From: an uncultured Ruminococcus sp.
Lineage (GTDB): Bacteria > Bacillota > Clostridia > Oscillospirales > Acutalibacteraceae
Length of the DNA stretch: 10,539 bases
Assembly (NCBI GenBank): GCA_946414115.1
Contig: CAMKNF010000057.1
Coordinates: 1-10,539 of the forward strand
Direction: 5' to 3'
Below, in pieces: positions 1 through 6,281 of the stretch. The stretch's first letter is position 1, and each line of letters opens with the position of its first letter. The position numbers and the translations under genes are program-made. The notes under the pieces are model-generated. The model saw only the letters and a list, made by a program, of their open reading frames with translations, was not told where the DNA came from and did no database searches.

Positions 1-2
1 CT

Positions 3-779
3 TGCGGCGCTGTTGATGGTTCAGGCGGCGACTTAAAGTGGCCCGGATACAAGGCACAGCGTGATGAGTACAAGAGCTCAAATTATGGCTTATACTATGT
101 AGACTGCCCCACAGATGTTCCCCAGATTATCTGGAACAACTACACTGACGGTGGCGAAGATAAGGAAGCTCCTATCTACTTAACTGCAAAGCAGTCAAAT
201 GACGCTAATACAGAGTTCTATGTTGCTGATGACAGTGATCTTTACGATCAGGATTGGTTCGATGAGATGGAAGAAAGTTTTAACGGCGATAAGGCTAAAC
301 TTGGAGACTTTGCTGATAACTTCTTCTATGATGAAGTATATGATCTTGGTTTTGCATTGAATTTTGATAATATGATTTTCGTTGTTCCTGCTGAACCCAA
401 CGGCGAGAACTTCCAGGGCAAGCCTACATATAACGGTGACTGGTATTTCTACTATGGAAATGGCGAATACGGCACATATCCTACAAAGGAAGAAGCTGAA
501 GAAAAAGGCACATTATTGAGCCTTGAAAATGTTGCTACTCCTGATGAGCCTACTCCTACAAACCCCGGCTCAAATGATCCTACAGATCCCGGTAAAAAGC
601 CCGGTCAGCCTTCAACAGACCCCGCTTCTGCAACAAAGCCTGCTTCAACTGACACACCTACTTCAACAGTTTCAGGCGGTGCAGTTCAGACAGGCGAAGC
701 TACATACGCAGTAATCCTTCTTGTAGTATTAGCTGCTGTATCAGGCGTAGTTGTATTTACTCGTAAAAAGTACAACTAA
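3..779 (+). CDS. Wall-anchored secreted protein with carbohydrate-binding-like module, 5'-truncated
   Basis: The frame is open from base 3, so the first in-frame ATG (267) is internal and the 5' end lies off the contig. The 258 visible residues align throughout with the N-terminal module of the downstream gene at 1051: both have a WPGY motif, an IIWNN motif, a shared FADNFF segment, a YDLGF segment and a YYGNGEYGTYPTKE block. WPG plus I-I-W/F-N-N is typical of CBM25/26-type starch-binding modules, so carbohydrate binding is inferred. A short Pro/Thr/Ser linker follows, then AVQTGE, a hydrophobic segment and a TRKKYN tail. This is the layout of a sortase signal, but the second position is V instead of the P of LPXTG. 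It lacks the cohesin-like repeats and long stalk of its neighbour. The exact ligand is unknown. Confidence 0.85.
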   Translation, partial: CGAVDGSGGDLKWPGYKAQRDEYKSSNYGLYYVDCPTDVPQIIWNNYTDGGEDKEAPIYLTAKQSNDANTEFYVADDSDLYDQDWFDEMEESFNGDKAKLGDFADNFFYDEVYDLGFALNFDNMIFVVPAEPNGENFQGKPTYNGDWYFYYGNGEYGTYPTKEEAEEKGTLLSLENVATPDEPTPTNPGSNDPTDPGKKPGQPSTDPASATKPASTDTPTSTVSGGAVQTGEATYAVILLVVLAAVSGVVVFTRKKYN

Positions 780-810
780 TCAGTTTGATTAATAATTAAT
801 TGCTTTTTGC

Positions 811-838
811 AAAACGCTCCCCTTTGTGGGAGCGTTTT
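811..838 (+). terminator. Intrinsic terminator of the truncated wall-protein gene
   Basis: There is a perfect 11-bp stem, AAAACGCTCCC (811-821) with GGGAGCGTTTT (828-838), around the loop CTTTGT. It lies 32 bases after the stop codon. The T-run is partly inside the stem and continues only as GAGTTTG, so the U-tract is modest. The stem separates the first gene transcriptionally from its paralogue. Confidence 0.8.
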
Positions 839-928
839 GAGTTTGTAATGATATATAGTATGTTAATTTACATTAAAATACTTTAAAAACAATGTATTGA
901 CATTTTTATACAAATTTGTTTCAAAAAA

Positions 929-949
929 TTGGTAAATTTAATATACCAA
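929..949. promoter_or_regulatory. 21-bp near-perfect palindrome, candidate operator
   Basis: TTGGTA (929-934) and TACCAA (944-949) flank an AT core. Nine of the ten base pairs around the central T are complementary. The palindrome sits 26 bases upstream of the -35 box of the next gene. That position suits an activator or a looping repressor, and there is no U-tract as expected of a terminator. The binding protein is unknown. Confidence 0.45.
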
Positions 950-975
950 AATACCCCCTTTTTTATTGTAAAGAC

Positions 976-1004
976 TTGATTTTTATTTGCGATTATAATA
1001 TAAT
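976..1004 (+). promoter_or_regulatory. Sigma-A-type promoter of the large surface protein
   Basis: The -35 box is TTGATT (976-981), the spacer is 17 bp, and the -10 box is a consensus TATAAT (999-1004). An overlapping TATAAT at 994-999 would leave a 12-bp spacer and is less likely. The predicted transcript starts near 1011, giving a leader of about 40 bases. The ribosome binding site GGGAGG (1037-1042) lies 8 bases before the ATG at 1051. Confidence 0.7.
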
Positions 1005-1050
1005 ATATATACCCAATATAATCGGAAATTGTAAATGGGAGGAAATTTAA

Positions 1051-3600
1051 ATGTCCAAGAAAATTATAAGTCTTCTTCTCACGCTTATGCTGACAGTATC
1101 AATGGTAGCAGTTGCAGCTGTAAGCGTTTCAGCAGAAGTAGACGACCAGGGTAGATATACTCCCTCAGAAGGTGTCGAAACAAACAGATATTATTTCTAT
1201 ATGCCTTCGGATTGGTATAATGACTGCGCTTTTGATGCCGGCATTTATTGGTGGCTCGGTGCTGACGCTCCTGACGCTTGGCCGGGTTATGGTGCGAAGA
1301 ATGCAGATGCTACACAGGTATACTACTGCGATGTTCCTGTTGATTCTACTACTATCATCTGGAACAATGGTTATGACGGTGGTGATGACCCGACTGCCCC
1401 TGATTATGCAAAAGCTATCCAGACTGTTGATGTTTCAAGTCAGTTCTATTCAAATGGCGACACCGATATTTATGATTCAGAATGGTTTGCTGAAATGGAA
1501 GCAAGCTATAATGATGACAAGGTTGCTCTCGGAACTTTTGCAGATAACTTCTTCTTTGATGAAGAGTATGATCTCGGATTTTCGTTTGACTTTGATAATA
1601 TGATTTATGTTATCAATCCTAATATGATTTCAGAAAATCCGCTTAACGGTAAAATTGTAAGCGGCGGCGAATGGTACTTCTACTACGGTAACGGTGAATA
1701 TGGTACATATCCTACAAAGGAAATGGCTGCTGAAAAGGGCGCACTCTATTCTTCTGATTATCAGCCTGCAAAGGATAAGCCTGTTACAGAGCCTTCAACT
1801 GAAGAAACAGGCGCAACTTCTGAAACAACAGATTCAACAGAGTCTACAGTAGCAACAGAAGCTTCTGCTGTTTCAACACCTTATCTCACAGTCAACGCTA
1901 CTTCAAACTATTTCCCGAAGGCAACTGCTGAGTATAATGCTGCTACTAAGGAAGTCACTGTTACTTATTGGATGAAGTCATCTAAAAATCTTCTTGATAC
2001 TGAGTGGTGCCTCTACTATGACTCAAGTGTATTTTCAGTATCAGATAAAAACACTCCTGAATCTATTTGTCCTACAATCGGAGAAAAAGCTGTTTTTAAT
2101 CTCGGGTTAGACGGCGTAATTAAGTATAATGCTACCAATCTTAAGCTCTTCGATTTCACGTCAGAAGAAAAAGCATATGTTTCAATTACTTTTGATGTAA
2201 AGGATATTTCTGCAAGCACTCCTGTTACAACAACAGTTGACCTTGATGTTAATGTTCTTCGTGTTTCAAAGGTTGATCCCACAACTTTCAGAAGCGATCC
2301 TAATGAAGAAGTAATGCTTTGCAACTTCTCTGAAGTTCTTGACAATGAAGCTACAAAGACAGTAAAGGTTGACCGCAGAACAGAGCTTTCAGCTTCAACT
2401 TATGAAGAGCCTACAAGTGCGGAAACAACAGTAGCTCCTTCTGAAGAAGAATCAACTGTTCCTGAAACAACAGTTGAGTCGGAGCCTACAGTTCCTTATC
2501 TTACTGTAAATGCTACTTCAAACTACTTCCCGAAAGCTACTGCTGAATATAAGAAGTCAACTAATGAAGTAGTTGTAACATATTGGATGAAGTCTGATAT
2601 GAATGTTCTTGATTTACAGTGGTATCTCACATACGATTCTGAAATTCTTACACTTTCTGAAAACAATACTGAAGATACTGTTTGTCCTGTAATCGGTGAC
2701 AAGGCAGTAATGAATTTAGGATTAAAGAATAAGGTTAAGTACAATGCTACTAATCTCCAGCTCTTTGATTTCTCATCTGCTGAAACACCTTTTGCACAGC
2801 TTACATTCAATGTGAACGATCTCACAGGAAAGACTCCTGCAACAACTACAATTGATCTTACTGTTGAAGTTTTAAGAGTTTCTGAAATTAATGAGGAAAC
2901 ATTAAGATCAGACGCAGAAAAGGAAATTATTCTTGTTGACAATAGTCAGGTACTCAGCAACGAGCATACAGAGAAAGCAGGTGTTAAGACTCGTACAACA
3001 CTTACACCTTCAACCTTTGTTGTTCCAACAACTGTAACAGAGCCTACTACTACTGTAGAGCCTACAACAACAGAACCTGTAGAGCCTACAACAACAGAGC
3101 CAGTTGAGCCTACAACAACAGAACCTGTAGAACCTACAACAACAGAGCCTGTTGAGCCTACAACAACAGAACCTGCAGAGCCTGAAACAACAGAACCTGT
3201 TGAACCTGAAACAACAGAGCCTACAATACCAGTGCCTGCAACAGAACCTGTTGAACCTGAAACAACAGAACCTGTAGAGCCTGAAACAACAGAACCTGTA
3301 GAGCCTGAAACAACAGAACCTGTAGAGCCTACAACAACAGAGCCTGTAGAGCCTACAACAACAGAACCTGTAACAGAACCTGCTACAGAAATATGCACGT
3401 TACCGACTCCTCCGGCAACTGATTCAACATCAGCAACAGGAACAACAACATCAAATTCTTCAGGTGATACTCCAACATCATCTAACGGTGGTAATGGAAC
3501 TGTTCAGACAGGTGATACTTCACTTGCTGTAATCATTCTTTCAATCCTTATTGGTGCAACATGCGTAATGTTTGTACTTCGTAAGAGAGAAATGTTCTGA
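1051..3600 (+). CDS. Large wall-anchored surface protein: CBM-like module, two cohesin-like repeats, Pro/Thr/Glu stalk
   Basis: The protein has 849 residues. A signal peptide (1-28) has probable cleavage at SVSA|EV. Residues about 45-235 form a module paralogous to the upstream gene, with WPGY at W77 and IIWNN at W104, resembling CBM25/26 starch-binding folds. After a Thr/Ser/Glu linker come two related repeats (about 277-450 and 481-658). Each opens with YLTVNATSNYFPKATAEY, followed by a VTYWMKS strand, a YDS motif, a KYNATNL motif and a hydrophobic strand ending LRVS. This beta pattern resembles cohesins and related ruminococcal secreted repeats; that assignment is inference. Residues 669-773 are an octad stalk. 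The tail is VQTGD (818-822), a hydrophobic segment and LRKREMF, a sortase-like signal without the usual Pro. A role in starch or other glycan binding at the cell surface is plausible, akin to ruminococcal amylosome proteins. No catalytic domain is visible. Confidence 0.88.
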   Translation: MSKKIISLLLTLMLTVSMVAVAAVSVSAEVDDQGRYTPSEGVETNRYYFYMPSDWYNDCAFDAGIYWWLGADAPDAWPGYGAKNADATQVYYCDVPVDSTTIIWNNGYDGGDDPTAPDYAKAIQTVDVSSQFYSNGDTDIYDSEWFAEMEASYNDDKVALGTFADNFFFDEEYDLGFSFDFDNMIYVINPNMISENPLNGKIVSGGEWYFYYGNGEYGTYPTKEMAAEKGALYSSDYQPAKDKPVTEPSTEETGATSETTDSTESTVATEASAVSTPYLTVNATSNYFPKATAEYNAATKEVTVTYWMKSSKNLLDTEWCLYYDSSVFSVSDKNTPESICPTIGEKAVFNLGLDGVIKYNATNLKLFDFTSEEKAYVSITFDVKDISASTPVTTTVDLDVNVLRVSKVDPTTFRSDPNEEVMLCNFSEVLDNEATKTVKVDRRTELSASTYEEPTSAETTVAPSEEESTVPETTVESEPTVPYLTVNATSNYFPKATAEYKKSTNEVVVTYWMKSDMNVLDLQWYLTYDSEILTLSENNTEDTVCPVIGDKAVMNLGLKNKVKYNATNLQLFDFSSAETPFAQLTFNVNDLTGKTPATTTIDLTVEVLRVSEINEETLRSDAEKEIILVDNSQVLSNEHTEKAGVKTRTTLTPSTFVVPTTVTEPTTTVEPTTTEPVEPTTTEPVEPTTTEPVEPTTTEPVEPTTTEPAEPETTEPVEPETTEPTIPVPATEPVEPETTEPVEPETTEPVEPETTEPVEPTTTEPVEPTTTEPVTEPATEICTLPTPPATDSTSATGTTTSNSSGDTPTSSNGGNGTVQTGDTSLAVIILSILIGATCVMFVLRKREMF
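3055..3369 (+). repeat. Coding tandem repeat: 24-base units for VEPTTTEP / VEPETTEP octads
   Basis: Twelve octads lie in frame within the surface protein: five VEPTTTEP, one AEPETTEP, one VEPETTEP, a nine-residue break (TIPVPATEP), three VEPETTEP and two VEPTTTEP. The DNA units are near-identical, for example GAGCCTACAACAACAGAA. Such arrays commonly change copy number by slippage and are prone to assembly collapse. As protein the repeat is an extended, acidic, Thr-rich spacer that may be glycosylated. Confidence 0.95.
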
Positions 3601-3617
3601 TTATTATTTAACATTTA

Positions 3618-3649
3618 AGGGCTGACCGTTTGGTCAGCCCTGATTTTTT
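3618..3649 (+). terminator. Intrinsic terminator of the large surface protein
   Basis: The stem is AGGGCTGACC (3618-3627) with GGTCAGCCCT (3632-3641), around the loop GTTT and followed by GATTTTTTG. It is a perfect 10-bp GC-rich stem with a U-tract, starting 17 bases after the stop codon. Confidence 0.92.
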
Positions 3650-3700
3650 GAGATTTGATGATAGTGTAATTTTTATATATTAAGAAATTAAACTGTAATT

Positions 3701-3717
3701 TGCCGAGTGCCTCGGCA
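3701..3717. repeat. Small TGCCGAG palindrome in the gene-free gap
   Basis: TGCCGAG (3701-3707) and CTCGGCA (3711-3717) form a perfect 7-bp hairpin around TGC, with no T-run. It sits in the otherwise featureless AT-rich stretch between the terminators at 3649 and 3796. It may be a copy of a dispersed palindromic repeat, but only one copy is present here. Confidence 0.45.
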
Positions 3718-3795
3718 GATTATAGCTTATCTCATTAAATATGCCTAAAGTAGGAGTTTAAAATAGTTGAAAACACAATAAAATATAAAAATATT

Positions 3796-3840
3796 AAAAA
3801 AATAGGTGAGCAAAAGTCATATTGCTCACCTATAAGTTTT
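3796..3840 (-). terminator. Terminator of rmuC, possibly bidirectional
   Basis: ATAGGTGAGCAA (3802-3813) and TTGCTCACCTAT (3822-3833) form a perfect 12-bp stem with an 8-base loop. Read on the minus strand, it follows the rmuC stop directly and ends in a T-run (the A-run at 3796-3801). On the plus strand AAGTTTTTATTT follows, so it could also stop read-through from the surface-protein gene. Confidence 0.88.
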
Positions 3841-3848
3841 TATTTATT

Positions 3849-5099
3849 CTATTCTTCTGATTCTGAAAAATCACTAATTGAATTTGTCGGCGACTGAATA
3901 TTTTTAAGCTTACGCTGAATTTGCCTTGTCCTTACTCCGACAAGCTTATCAAGCTCCTTGTTTGCCTGATCAAGACGTTGCTGGGTCTGAACAAGTACAT
4001 CGTTGAACTTATCAAACTCCTGCTTTACTCCGCCTAAAACCTCCCAGACCTCTGCACTGCGTTTCTGAACGGCAAGTGTTTTAAATCCCATTTGCAGAGA
4101 ATTGAGCAGAGCCGCCATTGTGCTTGGTCCCGCAATATTTACCTTGTAATCACGCTGTAATACTTCAACCAGACCACGGTTGACAACCTCGCTGTAAAGT
4201 CCTTCAAAGGGTAAAAACATAATTGCAAATTCAGTTGTGTTAGGCGGGTCAATGTACTTATCGTGAATATCTTTTGCTTCGCTTTTGATTGTCGTAACAA
4301 GAAATTTCGCAGATGCGTCTATTTCGTCTTTATCGCCTTTTTCAATAGCGTCACGCAGGTTTGCATAAGTATCTCCCGGAAATTTAGAGTCAATAGGCAA
4401 ATAGACAACGCTGTCATCGTCTGCCGGCAGTTTGATTGCAAATTCAACTACGTTTTTCGAGCCTTTCTTTGTAGCAATGTTTTCCTCATACTGTTCGGGT
4501 GAAAGTATTTCAGACAAAATGCTTTTAAGTTGGATCTCACCGAGAATACCTCTTGTCTTGACATTTGACAGGACTTTTTTCAAATCACCGACGCCGACAG
4601 CGAGGTTCTGCATTTCGCCCAGCCCCTTGTACACCTGTTCAAGCCGTTCGTTGACAAGTGAAAAAGATTTATTCATCTTCTCCTCAAGCGTTTTCTGCAA
4701 CTTTTCGTCAACAGTTTCTCTCATTTTTTCAAGCTGACGGTTGTTATCATTTTGTAGATATTCAAGCCTTTTCTCAACTGAAAGCCTGATGTTTTCAAGC
4801 TTTTGTTCATTTTCAAGAGAAAACGTTTTAATTCTCTCCTCAAGCTGTGACATCTTTTCAGTCTGATTTCCGGAAATCATATCGCCCATATTCTTAACGG
4901 TGCTTTGTATCTGTGTGGAAAGCTCCTGCCGTTGCGTGCTCATTTGACTGCCGATTTCATTTCGAACTATATTTGTGATTTCGTCTGTGCTCGCCTGTGT
5001 TCCTTTATTGCTTTTTTTAAGAATTACAATAATGCTTATGATGCTGATAATCAACACAGAAGTACACAAAATGATTAAAAGAATTTCAGTTAATTCCAT
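3849..5099 (-). CDS. rmuC: DNA recombination protein RmuC
   Basis: This 416-residue protein has the RmuC-family order: an N-terminal membrane anchor (about 5-28, then KKSNKG), a long coiled coil (about 60-160, rich in E/K/Q/L) and the RmuC core (about 165-390). Core signatures are VKTRGILGEIQL (180-191), YLPIDSKFPGDTY (233-245), EFAIMFLPFEGLYSEVV (290-306) and GPSTMAALLNSLQMGFKTLA (324-343). A second short coiled coil and an acidic tail close the protein. E. coli RmuC limits inverted-repeat rearrangements, and the core is related to PD-(D/E)XK-type nucleases, so a role in DNA maintenance at the membrane is inferred. The start is fixed by AGGAG (5106-5110) six bases before the ATG. It has its own promoter downstream of the S1-domain gene, so it need not depend on that gene's transcript. 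Confidence 0.93.
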   Translation of the reverse strand: MELTEILLIILCTSVLIISIISIIVILKKSNKGTQASTDEITNIVRNEIGSQMSTQRQELSTQIQSTVKNMGDMISGNQTEKMSQLEERIKTFSLENEQKLENIRLSVEKRLEYLQNDNNRQLEKMRETVDEKLQKTLEEKMNKSFSLVNERLEQVYKGLGEMQNLAVGVGDLKKVLSNVKTRGILGEIQLKSILSEILSPEQYEENIATKKGSKNVVEFAIKLPADDDSVVYLPIDSKFPGDTYANLRDAIEKGDKDEIDASAKFLVTTIKSEAKDIHDKYIDPPNTTEFAIMFLPFEGLYSEVVNRGLVEVLQRDYKVNIAGPSTMAALLNSLQMGFKTLAVQKRSAEVWEVLGGVKQEFDKFNDVLVQTQQRLDQANKELDKLVGVRTRQIQRKLKNIQSPTNSISDFSESEE

Positions 5100-5129
5100 A
5101 TTTTACTCCTCAATAAATAATATATTATT

Positions 5130-5158
5130 ATCATATCATCGGAGTAATTTTCTGTCAA
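5130..5158 (-). promoter_or_regulatory. Sigma-A-type promoter of rmuC
   Basis: On the minus strand the -35 box is a consensus TTGACA (5153-5158), followed by a 17-bp spacer and TATGAT as the -10 box (5130-5135). It lies in the 83-base gap between the S1-domain gene and rmuC. One copy of TACTCCGAT falls in the spacer and a second lies just upstream of the -35 box, so regulation at this site is possible. Confidence 0.78.
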
Positions 5159-5170
5159 CTAATCGGAGTA
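5138..5170. repeat. Direct repeat ATCGGAGTA flanking the rmuC -35 box
   Basis: ATCGGAGTA occurs at 5138-5146 and at 5162-5170. The spacing is 24 bases and the following T-run and GTCA are also similar. The core CGGAGTAA recurs at 6150-6157 upstream of the S1-domain gene. This could be a regulator binding site or a local duplication. Confidence 0.4.
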
Positions 5171-5182
5171 GTTTTGTCAGCC

Positions 5183-6103
5183 TTAAAAAACGGTTTCCAC
5201 ACGCTTTGTGCAGTTGTCCGGCGAATAAATGAACCTGTCAATGTGATTTTCCGTAAAATAATACTGTGGCTTTTGCGGATTGTATTTGTAGTCAAAGGTA
5301 TCTATAATAATCAGCTTAATTTTCATTTTTTCGGGAATAATACTTTTTATGTAGACGCTCGCTTGTTGTCCTGCTTTTACGCCTTCCTTACATTCAGCCA
5401 GACCTGCAAGGTTAGGAGAAAGCTCAACGAATGCCCCGTAGTTTTCAACGCTCCGTACAATTCCCGAAACAGTTTCACCTGGGGAGAAATTGGCGGCGTT
5501 TTCTTTCCAAGTGCCGAGAAGCTCCTTGTGACTTAAGCTAATTCGTCCGTTCTCAATCGACTTGATTATTGCCTTTATATCCATACCTACGGCAAAGCGT
5601 TCTCTCGGATGTTCAATGCGTGAAACGGAAATTGTGTCAATAGGCATAAGCGCAACGATTCCGCAGCCGATGTCTGCAAACGCACCGAAATTTTCAAGGT
5701 GAGTGATTCTTGCATTTACAACATCTCCGCATACAAGCTTTGAAATGTAGTTGTCAAGGCATTGCTTTTGTGCCGCTTCTCTGGATAATATTGCACATTT
5801 TTTGCCGTACTCGTCTTTATCAAAGCCTTTTACGATAAAGCAAACAGGGCGATTAACCCTTGAAATAACGGCAATGTCACGCACTGTACCCTCACGTATG
5901 CCGATTGCACCGTCCTCTCGTGGAATAATTCCTTTCATAGAGCCGAGATTGACAATAAGGTTGTGGTTTGAATCGCACATAAAAGCCTTTGCCTCAAGTA
6001 TTTTTCTGTCGCACATAGCTTCATAAAGAAGCTGCGGCGAATGAATAATATTTATGTTCTCCTGTTCGGAAATAAGTTTTCCCTCGGGTAAATATTCTGA
6101 CAT
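5183..6103 (-). CDS. S1-domain RNA-binding protein (ribosomal protein S1-like)
   Basis: The protein has 306 residues and three S1-type OB folds. The first (about 34-111) is degenerate. The second (about 125-195) begins GDVVNARITHLENFGAFADI and ends GRISLSHKELLG. The third (about 209-268) begins GETVSGIVRSVENYGAFVEL. The V-x-x-x-x-x-FGAF/YGAFV core is diagnostic of S1 domains. A basic, aromatic tail of about 38 residues follows (NPQKPQYYF), with no obvious domain. Such proteins are often annotated as S1 in Clostridia, but three domains is fewer than the four to six of true ribosomal S1, and no IspH fusion is present. RNA binding in translation or RNA turnover is inferred. The start is supported by GGAGG (6111-6115) seven bases before the ATG. 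No clear terminator separates it from rmuC, so read-through is possible. Confidence 0.88.
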   Translation of the reverse strand: MSEYLPEGKLISEQENINIIHSPQLLYEAMCDRKILEAKAFMCDSNHNLIVNLGSMKGIIPREDGAIGIREGTVRDIAVISRVNRPVCFIVKGFDKDEYGKKCAILSREAAQKQCLDNYISKLVCGDVVNARITHLENFGAFADIGCGIVALMPIDTISVSRIEHPRERFAVGMDIKAIIKSIENGRISLSHKELLGTWKENAANFSPGETVSGIVRSVENYGAFVELSPNLAGLAECKEGVKAGQQASVYIKSIIPEKMKIKLIIIDTFDYKYNPQKPQYYFTENHIDRFIYSPDNCTKRVETVF

Positions 6104-6281
6104 TTTAAAACCTCCGTAATATTTGGTTACAAATAAACATATGTAAAAACGGAGTAACTTATTACTTTGTAATCAAAATACCACACAAACCTTGCAAAAT
6201 TTGCGTAAACTTGCAATTTTTCAGCATATATGTTAAAATAAACTTGTGTGTTTTAGAATAAATCCGGAAAGGAAACAGAAT
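6104..6281. promoter_or_regulatory. Divergent regulatory region between the S1-domain and PPIase genes
   Basis: This AT-rich stretch separates divergent genes. It holds ATTAC-TTT-GTAAT (6161-6173), GCAAA-A-TTTGC (6194-6204) and two copies of CTTGCAA (6191-6197 and 6210-6216), the second overlapping the PPIase -35 box. A clear promoter for the minus-strand S1 gene was not found, although several weak candidates exist. Confidence 0.4.
6211..6239 (+). promoter_or_regulatory. Promoter of the PPIase-HAD gene pair
   Basis: TTGCAA (6211-6216), a 17-bp spacer and TAAAAT (6234-6239) form a reasonable sigma-A-type promoter. They lie about 40 bases upstream of the chosen start at 6282. Confidence 0.6.

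Noticed and set aside
897..902. TTGACA as a -35 box upstream of the large surface protein
   Set aside because: No -10 box lies 16-18 bases downstream; the TTGATT/TATAAT pair at 976-1004 is better.
1172..1603. Second plus-strand frame within the large surface protein
   Set aside because: It is a shadow in another frame with no ribosome binding site, wholly inside a well-supported gene.
3055..3369. Regular direct repeats that could suggest a CRISPR array
   Set aside because: The repeats are in frame, contiguous and without unique spacers; they code for a protein stalk.
2946..3398. Long antisense frame rich in Gly-Ser-Val repeats
   Set aside because: It is the complement of the EPTTTEPV octad array; the GSTGSVV pattern follows from the repeat DNA, and no ribosome binding site is present.
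6246..6281. Upstream ATG giving a longer PPIase
   Set aside because: It precedes the ribosome binding site and would place 12 charged residues before a proper lipoprotein signal; 6282 fits better.
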